NCBI GenBank assembly: GCA_910589415.1
Contig: OU342636.1
Span: forward strand, 41,679,735-41,743,734
Direction of reading: 5' to 3'
DNA from: Malachius bipustulatus
Taxonomy: Eukaryota; Arthropoda; Insecta; Coleoptera; Melyridae
Length of the DNA: 64,000 bases
Below the pieces are notes generated by a model. That model did no database searches. It saw only the letters and a list, made by a program, of their open reading frames with translations, and was not told the origin of the DNA. Each line of letters starts with the position of its first letter. Position 1 is the first letter of the stretch. This document shows, piece after piece, positions 22,001-43,353 of this stretch. The translations under genes and the position numbers were made by a program.

Positions 22001-24295
22001 GCTTACATGTTACATTAATTTTATTTTTTATTATGCATTTTTAAATATATCTTTAGTTTTGTTTTAAGACAAATTTTGCTTTTAATGTAAAATGTTTAAT
22101 AATTTAATAAAATTTAAAGAGAACATGTTCATGTTAGTATTATGTAAAGAGACAAAAAAAAAAAAAAGATAAAACCCGGAGACCCGGACAACCCTCAAAG
22201 TCGAATACCCGCGGTCCCATATGTGTCCGGGTTTGTGAAGCAATACTGTACATTATAATCAATTAATTAATTAAAAAAATTCTTATAATTCTCCAATGAA
22301 GAAAAATAGGACCTATATTTATGAAAAACAAACCGCCAAAATATTCACACCTATTATAAATCACCCCGTATACATTCAGATCCAAATAACTGGCGCAGTG
22401 GATCGAGTATAATCAATAATAGCAGAGATTATCAAACACCTTTAAAAACTCCCCAAGATATTTGGGGCAAACATAAGAGTAAGAAACTTGTGGGTGGTTG
22501 CCTCATTCCAATATCAATTAAGAAAACATCCAATAAACAAAAAAAAAATCCAAAAACAAAAAAAGTAAATGGTGCTCTTCACCACCCAACGCAACCCAGC
22601 AAAAAAAAAAACCAAGCTACATCTTTGAATTGTGCAAATTTTATATATTTCCGTACTTCATTTTACTTGAATTTTTCTTATTAAGTTGGTATCAACATCC
22701 TAGCACAATCTGGGTTTCATCAGTTGGTCACTCTTACAGCTATCCAATAACAATCTGTAGAAATTACAGAAAAGTTTAAAAATAATTTTAAAATGTCCAC
22801 TATTTTAACTATAAAACTTACTAAATAATATAATACCCGACCTATATCACACAATAATTATAAAACACCACAACGTTAATAATACCCTGTTGGCTGAATG
22901 TTACCAGGCATAGGATTCATTGAGTGGCAGAGATAAAAGATTAGAACATTGAAAACTCAAAAGAGAAGGCGGTAGATATCCCAGCTCCACCGTAAATAAT
23001 TAATATTATCGCATAGTTTTTATGATACGAGCAAAAAAATTTTCAAACCAACTATGTCCCCATCTTTCTATTTGACTGAATGTAAAAAAAAAAACAATTA
23101 TGGAATTTTCTTCTTCTCAATCGAAGCACCATCCAATGAATTTATGACCTATTTAAACAACCACAAGAACACCTCGATCTCCAGTCAAGAAAGTCAAGCA
23201 GTTTGGGAGTGTTTCCAAATACTCAATGGACAACAAAATATTTCAACTTGCTTTTCTGCTCTGAGAACGTGTGTTGATATCATCACGTTCTCTGAGATCA
23301 TACCATAGGCATATTTGTCTATGATTTTTTTCCTTTCATACGTGTCACCTTGTTTCTATTCCTCGAGAGACTGTCACCGAGTCACTCTACAACTGCCAGT
23401 TTCAGTTGTTTGTGCACAATCCAGCCCACTTGACCCCTTGATCGTTATGACAGAAGGAATTGTCAAGGTTAATAGAGGTCTCACCCAACCAATTTTTAAT
23501 TTATATTACCCATAGGAGTCATTTTGTTGCTTCCTCCCTTAAAAGTTCCCCAAAAATTTTCACAGCTACGGTTCCCTAGGCTATCAGCATCGTACTAGAG
23601 CGCTATCCTAGGAAATCCCGGCTTTAAAGTGTACAAGGAGGCCTATTCTGGAGGAAGCAAGATAGTATTCGCTCAATCTATGACTGTTCCAGAAGTGTTT
23701 TAATTCAAAGTGCAAGCTGAAATGTTTTGTGGCTATCTTGACCTGAAATCTGAATTTATGGGGTACTACATTACCTTACAGCGATGCGACTTGATCATCT
23801 GAAAACTTCAGTCGATGCGCAGAATTATTAAGCAAAAGTAAAAAAAAAATCTTCTAGCTGTTTTAAAATAGGAATCATTAGTCTATTCAAAGCATTGTAT
23901 TATTTAATCAAACCTTTGTATGATCTTCGAAACGTCGAGTTGTCTTCCCAGCAGCCAAGTCCCAAAGACGCAAAGTCTTGTCCCAAGAACCGGATAGAGC
24001 ATAGTTCCCATCACTGGACAACACCACATCAGATATGAAATGGGAATGGCCATAGAGACGCTTCTGGGGTACCCCATACTGTGTTTCATCCCGCGTTAAT
24101 TTCCACACAATCAGGGTTTTATCTACATGCGGGAGATGAATAGAAATCGTAAATGAGGTTTGGGAGTGCATGATGGGTTAACTTACCTCGTGAGGAAGAT
24201 AAAATCATGTCCGGAAACTTCGGATTTGTGGCTATTTGAGTTACCCAACCATTATGACCCAGAAGGGTTCCCTTCAGCTGTAAGCTTTCAGACAT
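19022..24295 (-). CDS. Rack1: RACK1, receptor for activated C kinase 1 (seven WD40 repeats)
   Basis: Beta-propeller protein of the 40S ribosomal subunit head that also scaffolds protein kinase C and other kinases. Exons on the minus strand: 24295-24187, 24122-23914, 19843-19428, 19241-19022; 317 residues, the family's normal length. It starts [20 protein letters not shown] and shows the GH...WD repeats in order: [98 protein letters not shown], and [14 protein letters not shown] at the end, followed by SH and stop. The third intron border pair and all others are GT-AG. Exons 2 and 3 are separated by 4.1 kb that holds a dead transposase. The gene converges on Arp6 and is divergent from PP2A, with about 1.2 kb between the ATG and the nearest possible PP2A-side exon. 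Confidence 0.97.
19985..20280. repeat. Imperfect tandem pair split by a hairpin
   Basis: Two related units begin GCGTGCGACCTTGAAAAAAG (about 19989) and GCGTGCGACTTTGAAAAAAG (about 20168) and both continue through a CTCTG(G/A)TGT(T/A)CGAAT block. Between them, about 20090-20143, AACCTGTATTACCGACACT is followed within a few bases by AGTGTTGGTAATACAGGT, a hairpin with an 18-19 bp stem. The whole lies in RACK1 intron 2. Confidence 0.7.
20558..21900 (+). pseudogene. Tigger/pogo-type DDE transposase, inactivated
   Basis: Fragments of a pogo-superfamily transposase occur in the right order with frameshifts and stops. About 20595-20720 gives a Psq-type helix-turn-helix ([19 protein letters not shown], then [16 protein letters not shown]). 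About 20840-20920 gives a CENP-B-like helix-turn-helix ([20 protein letters not shown]). About 20940-21205 gives [12 protein letters not shown] and [18 protein letters not shown] with the first catalytic Asp. About 21405-21440 gives [10 protein letters not shown] with the second Asp, and about 21480-21530 gives [15 protein letters not shown], typical just before the third acidic position. At least two frameshifts and several stops make it dead. It sits in RACK1 intron 2 antisense to the gene. Clear terminal inverted repeats were not found. Confidence 0.88.
21901..23913. other. Rest of RACK1 intron 2
   Basis: No gene recognised. The stretch holds an A-run (22155-22168), short C/G-rich patches (CCCGGAGACCCGG near 22177) and otherwise ordinary AT-rich sequence. 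Confidence 0.35.
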
Positions 24296-24400
24296 ATTTT
24301 CAATAATTAATTAGTTCCCGAATTCAAAATTCAAACAATCACAAAAAATTAAAATGTGCCCAGCACAATGCACGCTTCCGCTGCCAACCTGGCCTGGAGC

Positions 24401-24446
24401 AGAAGCGAAAGGAAAAGGAAAAGGAAAAAGAAAAAGGGAAGAAGGT
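24401..24446 (-). promoter_or_regulatory. Pyrimidine tract upstream of RACK1 start codon
   Basis: On the minus strand a run of repeated CCTTTT units (CTTTTTCCTTTTCCTTTTCC and neighbours) ends about 106 bases before the RACK1 ATG. RACK1 mRNA in animals is known to belong to the 5' terminal oligopyrimidine class, whose transcripts start in such tracts and are controlled by TOR signalling. The tract is therefore a candidate start-site region. The transcription start itself is not visible from sequence. Confidence 0.4.
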
Positions 24447-24536
24447 TTTTTGAAGAAGAAGAAGATTTGAAGTTTGAAGGTAAAAACCAAAGAGAGAAAC
24501 TAGAGAGAAGTTAATCTGCAGTAAAAAAGTGGCTAG

Positions 24537-24571
24537 GGAACCTGTATTACCGACACTGACGCTTACTAGGC
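24537..24571. repeat. 34-base sequence shared with the Caf1-55 upstream region
   Basis: GGGAACCTGTATTACCGACA followed by CTGACGCTTACTAG. An almost identical copy (two differences) is at about 53441-53474, and the first two thirds recur in the hairpin at 20090. Here it lies about 243-276 bases upstream of the RACK1 ATG and directly beside a MITE. It may be a shared control element or a fragment of a mobile element. Confidence 0.6.
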
Positions 24572-24575
24572 TGAC

Positions 24576-24812
24576 GGTGGAGTGCTAGAACGTTAATTAC
24601 AGATCTGTCAGATAATTACGGATTTTAAAATGCCCTGTATTACCAAAATGTTGGTCTGATATTGCTGGAAATAAACTCTACCCCCTTTTAGAAGAGTTAA
24701 TTACTGATACAAAATGAAAGACCATTCAAAATATTCACCATATTTTCAAAATTTGCAATTTAAAATCAATAATTATCTGACAAATCTTTAATTAGCGTTC
24801 TAGCACTCCACC
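24576..24812. mobile_element. MITE, group with GGTGGAGTGCTAGAACG ends (copy 1)
   Basis: A 237 bp element starts GGTGGAGTGCTAGAACGTTA and ends with the reverse complement (GCGTTCTAGCACTCCACC). Its inside is itself nearly self-complementary: CAGATCTGTCAGATAATTAC near the left, AATTATCTGACAAATC near the right, and a core with GGTCTGATATTGCTG and AAGAGTTAATTACTGAT. A second copy is at 54578-54807 in the opposite orientation. No protein is encoded. Confidence 0.88.
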
Positions 24813-25516
24813 CTTATACTTATACATTCTCATTATTCTCACAAAAAGTTGGAAAAAAAGTTGGGAATGTCAGTTTTAACTTAAAAAACGTCCGATTTTC
24901 CATGAACGTACAACTGTCTAAAAATTCACATAATTTGTTATTGAGTTCGCGTATTTTTAAAAAATGGTAAACTTTTGCTAAGATATTTTTTTGGAAATCT
25001 AAATTCGAGACACATTTTCACCTTCTCAGTGTAATGTACCTTTACCAAATACTCTTAAATAATAGTAATAATACCAAATTAGATAATAATACGTGCAGCT
25101 TTCCGCGCTATTTACATGACATGTAATAAAAATTGTTCAAATATAGTAGCGTCATCTGCTGCCTCGATAATTAACTACACAGAACCGGAAATTAATTTAA
25201 AATATCACTACCGATCATGGATATAAATACAATGCAAATGTCACAAACATATAATAATATTATCTAGAGTTCTTGGTATCGGGTAATATTAATTATCACT
25301 TTCGTGTAAGTATTTATTTAGTAATGAACACACGTCAATTGAAGAACGTATATTTTAGTACTTCGCTAACAGCTTGCTGGTGGCTGGCGCTAGTATAGGT
25401 ACATGGAAGTTAGCGACCTTTTTTTAGTAGTCTATGAAATATAGACGTTTTTGTAAACTGATTAACAGATTTTTATTTTTTTGACAGATACTTTTAATAG
25501 TTCGCTGAAAACGAAA
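24813..25516. promoter_or_regulatory. Intergenic region between divergent RACK1 and PP2A
   Basis: AT-rich, no supported gene. It presumably holds promoter sequence for the PP2A side; no element can be named with confidence. Confidence 0.25.
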
Positions 25517-25600
25517 ATGACAACAATTTCAAAAATAATTACGCCAACAGCAAAAACTTGTTATGATGTTCCAGGTCCCAATAAATATAGTCGCATTCAG
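25517..25600 (+). CDS. Possible in-frame upstream exon of PP2A catalytic subunit
   Basis: ATG at 25517 opens exactly 28 codons (MTTISKIITPTAKTCYDV, then PGPNKYSRIQ) and meets a donor CAG|GTAATT at 25601. Splicing to the acceptor AAACAG at 25960 keeps phase 0 and reads SVV directly into the canonical PP2A Met at 25971, which would add 31 residues. I do not recognise the peptide, and PP2A catalytic subunits normally start at the canonical Met. It may equally be an upstream untranslated exon that happens to be open, or unrelated. A separate GC-richer stretch at about 25725-25835 is another candidate 5' UTR/start region. Confidence 0.3.
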
Positions 25601-25970
25601 GTAATTGGTTTAAAATTAATAATAATTTGATAAGAATCACAAATTTATATTGCGCGCGTAATTATAAATAGAAATGACGTGACTTTTATGAAGGGGAATT
25701 GAAGGTTGACGTTTAATTTTTCTCGACGTTTCACGATGTCGTTCGTTCGTCACTGTCGTCCTAGAAGAATCAGCAATCAGCCACCATAAAATTTCCTTTT
25801 TAATAAACGCCATTTTGACGTGTTGTGTTGTATTGGGAATTCTATTCTGTTAACAAATTGGTTTTTTAACAAATTAGACTTTATGTAGATAACAAGCATT
25901 GTAATAATTAAGACTACATTCTTATTTATATCTTACTTATTGTTTTGTGCCCTCTAAACAGTCGGTAGTG

Positions 25971-37023
<11,053 letters not shown>

Positions 37024-39600
37024 TTCTCTATCTGTAATGTCAATCGCAATATCATAAGCTGCTTAGGTATATTGTATTTGTTAAAAACAAGTTATAGAGT
37101 GTACAAATGGACACAGTCTGTTGCGTATTTATTTCAAATGACCAGTAAAATTATTTCAATTTTAGATGAAAGGCAAATTGTTTCATTTACATGTTTTGTT
37201 GATACTGGTACTGGACTAAAACATGGGTTTGTCATTGTGACCAAAACAAATAATATACGTGAAAATTTGTAGGGATATTGCATGTAATAGTTATATACTC
37301 AGTGTTATAATATAAAAAAAATGCATTTTTCATCCTTGTTTTAGTTATTGTATATTTTTCCCTTAATTTCCTCGATTGTATTTTACTCATACTTATGTTT
37401 TTTTTAACCTTATTTAGTGAAATTTGTGATGTGCCCAAAGTCAGCAAAATTGTTATGAAGATCTTGTTTTGTCACTTACGAGGAGTGTTGACACATGGGT
37501 AAGGTCACTATTTATATTTAATTTTTTTTATTCATGTATTATTTTCCAAGGAAGTATATGATTACTTAAAAATCAGCTATGTATGACTGCGAAATAAATA
37601 ATTAACTATTGAATATGTAGTAACTTTAATATTGTACGTAAATTGTATGTTTTATAAGTCCACTAGATCAGTTTATATACCTACTTTATATTAGTCTTAT
37701 CTAAATTCTTTACCACTGATTTACAAACAAGTTCGGACATGTAAAATAACAATTTGGTAAGTTATGTCTCTTCTAAGACTGTTCATTTCATTATAATGAG
37801 TAAATAAAATGATTTCTAACGACATTGTCTCTATGTTTTATCCTTTGAAGGAAAATACTGTCAAACTAATTTTTTCTGGCTTCACTTCTCGTCCATATTC
37901 ACTAATTATTAACTTGTTTGATTACTTTGTAGTACCTGATTACGAATCCATTGAGTGATAGCGTCACTGGAGTTCACAGAAGTTCTAAAAATTTAATAAT
38001 AATGATAAAAAATTGCTGCAAGTTTAGAATAAATAGGATATAGAAGTTATGTCGTTTTGAGGTGGTTAAATAGTATTGATTTTTCTACATCTACCACAAG
38101 TTATTAATAAAAATCTTGTAGAAATTGTTTTGACCCGGAAACTATAATTTTGTAAATACAGTTTTGCTCTATTCTGGACTTATTGTTTATTGTCGCTGTG
38201 TCATTGAACTTCCGCTTGTCGTGGTTCCTGGAGGACCAGTACAACACTAGAATTATTGTATGTCTATTAAACGGAATCATAAATGGTGTATCATCGATGC
38301 TTGCTGAGTGGTGTTAATTCTCTTTGTGTGGATAATCAAGGCAAGAAGAATGGTTGAGTTGAACGAAGGAGACGCCAAATAGAGCACCCATTTCCAGATA
38401 CTCAAGGTTAGCTGATTAATTATTATTAATGATACCTATTATTGTCACTACCTTATATTCGGTAATTAAAACACAATGGGTAGCTGATCCTTCTAGCCCT
38501 TCGTATTTTTTATTATTCTATCAAGCGATTCCAGTGCATCACCACATCTATTCGAGAGACGCATCAAACAGAAATTATTTCAGGGATTACAGCTGGTATT
38601 GTAAGAAATATTTTCTATTTACCACATTGAAATAATTTATAGTGTACTGTTAATTTAATAATAAAAGCACATTTTTGAAGCATAGAAAACCATAAACTAG
38701 AGTACATGCATATTGACAGATTTTTATTGTATAAGAATATGGAAGGTTAATGTCATTTTAGTCCAACAGCCCAGAGCCGCCAGAGCTATCATCATATTAT
38801 CCTGCTGTATAAACCTGCCACATTTACAAGCCTGAGCCTTTCACTGTTTTGTTTTTAAGTTAATAAGTATGGGCCGTATGATATCCCTTCTTTTAAAAGT
38901 TAGAGACTGTCGTTAGAGGGTTAACGACTGTCTCTATTTTCAACCTATGGTTTCCCATCTATTGAGTAGTTGGAGAGTGTCATTAGTGATAAAATTCATT
39001 ATACTTTGGCAGTTAAAAATGATAAAGACGCTGTAGTGAATTTTTTAACGAAAAGGAAATCATGCGGCCCTGTGTGTTTGGAAGAAATAAGTAAAAGTAC
39101 TAAGCAATAACATAGAAGCGAATAATTTAACTAAAAAAGTTTCATCAAAAAAATATATAAATATACCATTTGTTAGTACAAAATTGTATTGCTTTTTTTT
39201 AATTTTGTAATTTTTGTCAAATTATTGTCATAAAACTTTTCTTCACAAAATTATTGTTATTTTTTTATTGTTATGATCTTATGAAAATGGCATATCAGTC
39301 AAGGGAAAACATATAATGGCATGTAAGCATAATTATATATCTTTTTCTGTTGTCATAAAAAAACATCCAAGGCGTTTTATTCAAGTAAATTCGTATTGTA
39401 GATTAGAGAAAACAGAAATAAAAAAATTGAAGTTGTCCATAGCCTAATAATAATTATTAACAAAGGACCCATCTTGGTCTGCGATTGACACGACTGGGGC
39501 TTCATTCCTAGTGAAGGGAATAAACTTTTCCATGAATAATATTTTCAGATACTTCTTGTATTTCATTTCTATGTAAACTGTATGTACACTTGACACACTC
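37024..39600. other. PP2A 3' UTR and gene-free spacer
   Basis: Candidate poly(A) signals AATAAA occur at about 37593 and 37803. I see no gene between there and 39600. Confidence 0.4.
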
Positions 39601-40073
39601 TACCGGGTGTCCCAACACTAGTGTCCACCCCCTACATAGAGCTTAATTTTAAAGATAAAAAATCGAAACTTTGAGGATTTGTGTACTTGATATAGGACCA
39701 CGGAATGGCATAATTAGCTTCATTAAAAAAAATTTAGTTCGGGCGCCAGCGATAAAAAACTGTAATATGGTGGTAAATTGTCGAAAAAAAAATCACGGTA
39801 GCTGCTATAAAGTTTTATGACAAAGTAAATAAGGCCCAAATAAATAGAAGGACGGCTCTTGCTGGGCTAGCCCGCACTCTGAACCTGCACTGGACAGTGT
39901 CGTATTATGGAGTCATGAAAAAGGTGATTATTAAAAAGCTATTAATTTTTTTTAATGAGACTATGCCATTCCGTGGTCCCATATCAAGTACACAAATCCT
40001 CAAAGTTTCAATTTTTTATCTTTAAAATTAAGCTCAATTTAGAGGGTTGACACTAGTGTTGGGACATCCGGTA
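39601..40073. mobile_element. Foldback element with ACCGGGTGTCCCAACACTAG ends
   Basis: The left end TACCGGGTGTCCCAACACTA and right end TAGTGTTGGGACATCCGGTA are inverted repeats. The arms continue as AGCTTAATTTTAAAGATAAA, GAAACTTTGAGGATTTGTGT, and CCACGGAATGGCATAAT, with matching complements on the right, giving roughly 120-130 bp arms around a unique centre that includes GGGCTAGCCC. No protein is encoded. A truncated relative is at 28261-28450. Confidence 0.88.
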
Positions 40074-40168
40074 CAGTTGAAAATCTACTCAAAGCTGGCA
40101 ATAGACAATAAAATGCCTTTTTTTTTGTGATGCAAATATCAATTTCATAACTGGCACTTTTTTAAAAT

Positions 40169-40531
40169 TATTGTCAAAGTTTGATGTGTAAAAAAAGCTT
40201 TCACGGCTGGCTTCAATTGAAGGGTTTTGGTCTTTGACCGGTTTTTGCACCAAGCCCTTCAATTGAAATCCTAGAGTTGATTTCGGGCTGTTTTCTCTGG
40301 AAATTTACACCATGGAGAATTTGGCATTCCGCGTTACGTCTGACCCAAATGAGTCAGGTCTGACCAAGGGACCTATGAGAGAGACCGGCCGATGCTACAA
40401 TGTAGATGGCTAGTGGAGGGGGTATGATGTCATGATATCTACCGCAGCTGTAGACGAAACTTTCAGAGCAAATCTCCATGGACTACAGAAAAACAGCCCG
40501 GAATCAACTATGATTTCTATTGTCAAAGTTT
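40169..40531. mobile_element. Inverted-repeat element between 14-base direct repeats
   Basis: GAAATCCTAGAGTTGATTTC / CGGGCTGTTTTCTCTG near 40265-40300 is inverted as AGAAAAACAGCCCGGAATCA / ACTATGATTTC near 40487-40517. TATTGTCAAAGTTT flanks the region at about 40172 and 40519. Near the left side CTTCAATTGAAGGGTTTTGG faces CCAAGCCCTTCAATTGAA, a second, smaller hairpin. The class is unknown. Confidence 0.5.
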
Positions 40532-43353
40532 ATTCACTTTTATTGTTATTATTCTTATGTTTCCTCTTATCGTATAATCTGTCCAAATTTGAAAAACGTA
40601 TAGTTGTTTTTTTTTTATACTTGCGTCCACTTTTTCAGTGGGCATGTATAGATACAAAAACAAAAATAACACCCTAATAAGGCGCAAGTAAATGTTTTTT
40701 ATGTAATTTTCATCACTTAGGTTGTCTCTATTAACACTGTCGGCTTCATCACACCATTTCGGTACTGTTTCCTCAAAAGAAGTTCTAGAAAAAATCCCAT
40801 TTTAAACTTGCTATCTTCAAAGTGTCATTTATATGAAAAGTTATTATGACATCTAGCGATTTTTAAATGCTAATTTCTAATAGCACTGCTCGTAAAACAA
40901 TAATGTCGATCTCACAACATTAAATGACAGTTTATTTTATTTGTAAAAAATAAAAATTACATTCTTAATTTTCAAGTTGATTTATATGTTTAATATAAAA
41001 TTGAAATAATAATAATAATTACTTACCTTTTGTTATTGCAATAAATTATGATAAATTTTCTTTTGTCAAATAGAGCCAAAATATTTTTAATGAAATCAAA
41101 TTACAACTAATATGCTGAAAGACACAAACACAACACAACAAAAAAGTTGTCCCAGTTTTATTTGGACAGAACTCTACATGAATGGTGGGCTTGTAAGCAT
41201 GCTCAGTAAAAGTTCTATCCTTTTAAAATACACACAAATAGCCTCACTTTACCACTCAAATCTAAAACAATTTTAGATTACGGTTTACAAATTAATCTAA
41301 AGCAAAATTTATAATGACATCAGAGTTATTGTGGTGAAATATCCTGAAAAAATCAAGCTTTCTTATTTCAGCCACCTTTTTTTTACTATTGAAAATAAAT
41401 TATTTTTACTTCTAAATTTTGTGAAACAGATTTAATGGAATGATTTTGTGCAAGTCTCTATACAAATGCTAAAATTTTGACAAACTTGATTTAATTTATT
41501 GTAGGATCAGAATTTTTTTTTAATAATAAAAAAAAATACAAAGAAGAAATAATTCTTCTTTGTAACTTCGACTGATTCATAAAATGCACTTTTTTAGATG
41601 TTTCTGAGTTCATAAAATGCATGATTATCGTGAAGAGTGCATAAAGTAAAAAGGAGTGAAATAAAGTGTCGTAGCGGTTCATTATTTAACGCTTAAATAT
41701 GAATGGTTACTGCAAGCGCAAGCCGGCCAACCAAGTACAGTTCAAGTTCTAGTGAGCGGCCCGATCGGACGACCGGTCCTAATGCTTGTTGATATCATGC
41801 ACCTATACTAGAGAAACGTCGTAGTTTATTATGTTAATTATATTAAGGCAGATCTATGTACAATTATTATTTTGTGTTTTGTGTCGTTTAATTACCTAAA
41901 ATGGATACCATCGTAGATGATTCAATGAATGAAATATCTTCTACCCCAGAAGAAATGATTTTTCAATCAAATGTGGCTGTACAAAATCTGTTACCTCAAA
42001 AATCTAAAGAAGTGCATATATTAAGCAATATGGTCACCTTTATGAACTGACGTGATTAAAAAGGCGTTAATAATAGCTTACATACAGTGTGACCCATTTG
42101 TTCTTGAAACACCCTGATAAACTATATTTTGGGAGCAAAAAGCGTCTCATTCCTACAAAATCCAAGGCCTACTAGATCAGTGTTTACTTGTAAAATCTCA
42201 AAAATTCATATTAGCGATTTTTTTAGAAAAAAAACTGTACACGCTACTGGATTCACCAGCCCTCAAAACGGTACTGTACTAAATTTTATTGGAAATGTCA
42301 GAGTAATAAGGATCTTGCAGTTATTTTAGAAATTCATAATAGAACTCCGAATTTTCATTAATTTATTCGAAAAGGTCAAGAGACATAAAATAGAAATTGT
42401 ACGTCTAGTTGGTGATAATGTAGGTACTTTAATTTTTTATTTATTTATTTATTTTTTTTTTTACTTTTTTTCTTCCCAGTCGTGAAAAAGTACCACTTTA
42501 TGCACTTGTTGCATAAATAACTATTCTATAAAATACAAATTGATAATCAACATTTTTTGTGATAAATATCACTCTTTTATTGTACGCCTTCAGTAAACCT
42601 AAAATTAAAAGTTTATATATTATGATCATTTGTAGTTATAAACTTAATTTAAAAAACATTATCACAAAAGTTCTTATTTAACGATTAAAATTTTAGTGGA
42701 AATTTAAAAAAATATAATAAGAAGTAATAATGACTGTCAACATTATTTAGATTCCTTTTGTCCTTCAGATAAGATGAAAGTTGTTTATATACTAAAGGAG
42801 ATATATAAATTATCTATGTTATTATTATTATAGTAGGTAATGCTAAAGTAATTTTTTATATTATGCAATAATATTGATAATAATAAATATTTTATTATTA
42901 TTACATACTGTTAAAGTAATACTATTGTGATAAGATTGTTTTGGACCGTTTATCAAACAATTTAATACACCCTAACAATAATTTACAATTCCCATCCAAT
43001 AATAGAAACCACCTAGATATATTATGGATTTGTTAATGGAAACTAACTAGACTTTCTATAAATTATAATATCAAATTAGGTACAACTTATGTACCTAATT
43101 GTACATATTGATAAATTATAAATATTAACATTTATTTTCAATATCAGGTTCAGTATGTAAATGCAGTTAATCTTGACTTGTTCTGCAGAGTCACTGTTTA
43201 TATACCTTCTACAGGTATATATCTACCTTGATTTTCTTACGTTAGTCAAGTTAGATACAGTGAATAAATATAGCAGCAGCATAAATAATAGTAATCTTTA
43301 TCTATCTCATCAGTTTGTGGACTACAATAATAATTTCAATTTGTTATCAAAAA
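40532..43353. other. AT-rich spacer upstream of homogentisate dioxygenase
   Basis: No supported gene apart from the small relic at 41901-42050. Includes T-rich simple sequence at about 42430-42470 and probably the HGD promoter near the right end. Confidence 0.35.
41901..42050 (+). pseudogene. Possible N-terminal relic of a recombinase-like protein
   Basis: A 49-codon open frame starts at ATG after ACCTAAA and reads MDTIVDDSMNEISSTPEEM, later NLLPQKSKEVHI and NMVTFMN. The LLP-x-KS-K/R-E block followed by a F-M-(N/K) block resembles the beginning of insect proteins related to Crypton-type tyrosine recombinases, as I remember them, but the match is short and partly eroded. It could be chance. 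Confidence 0.25.
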
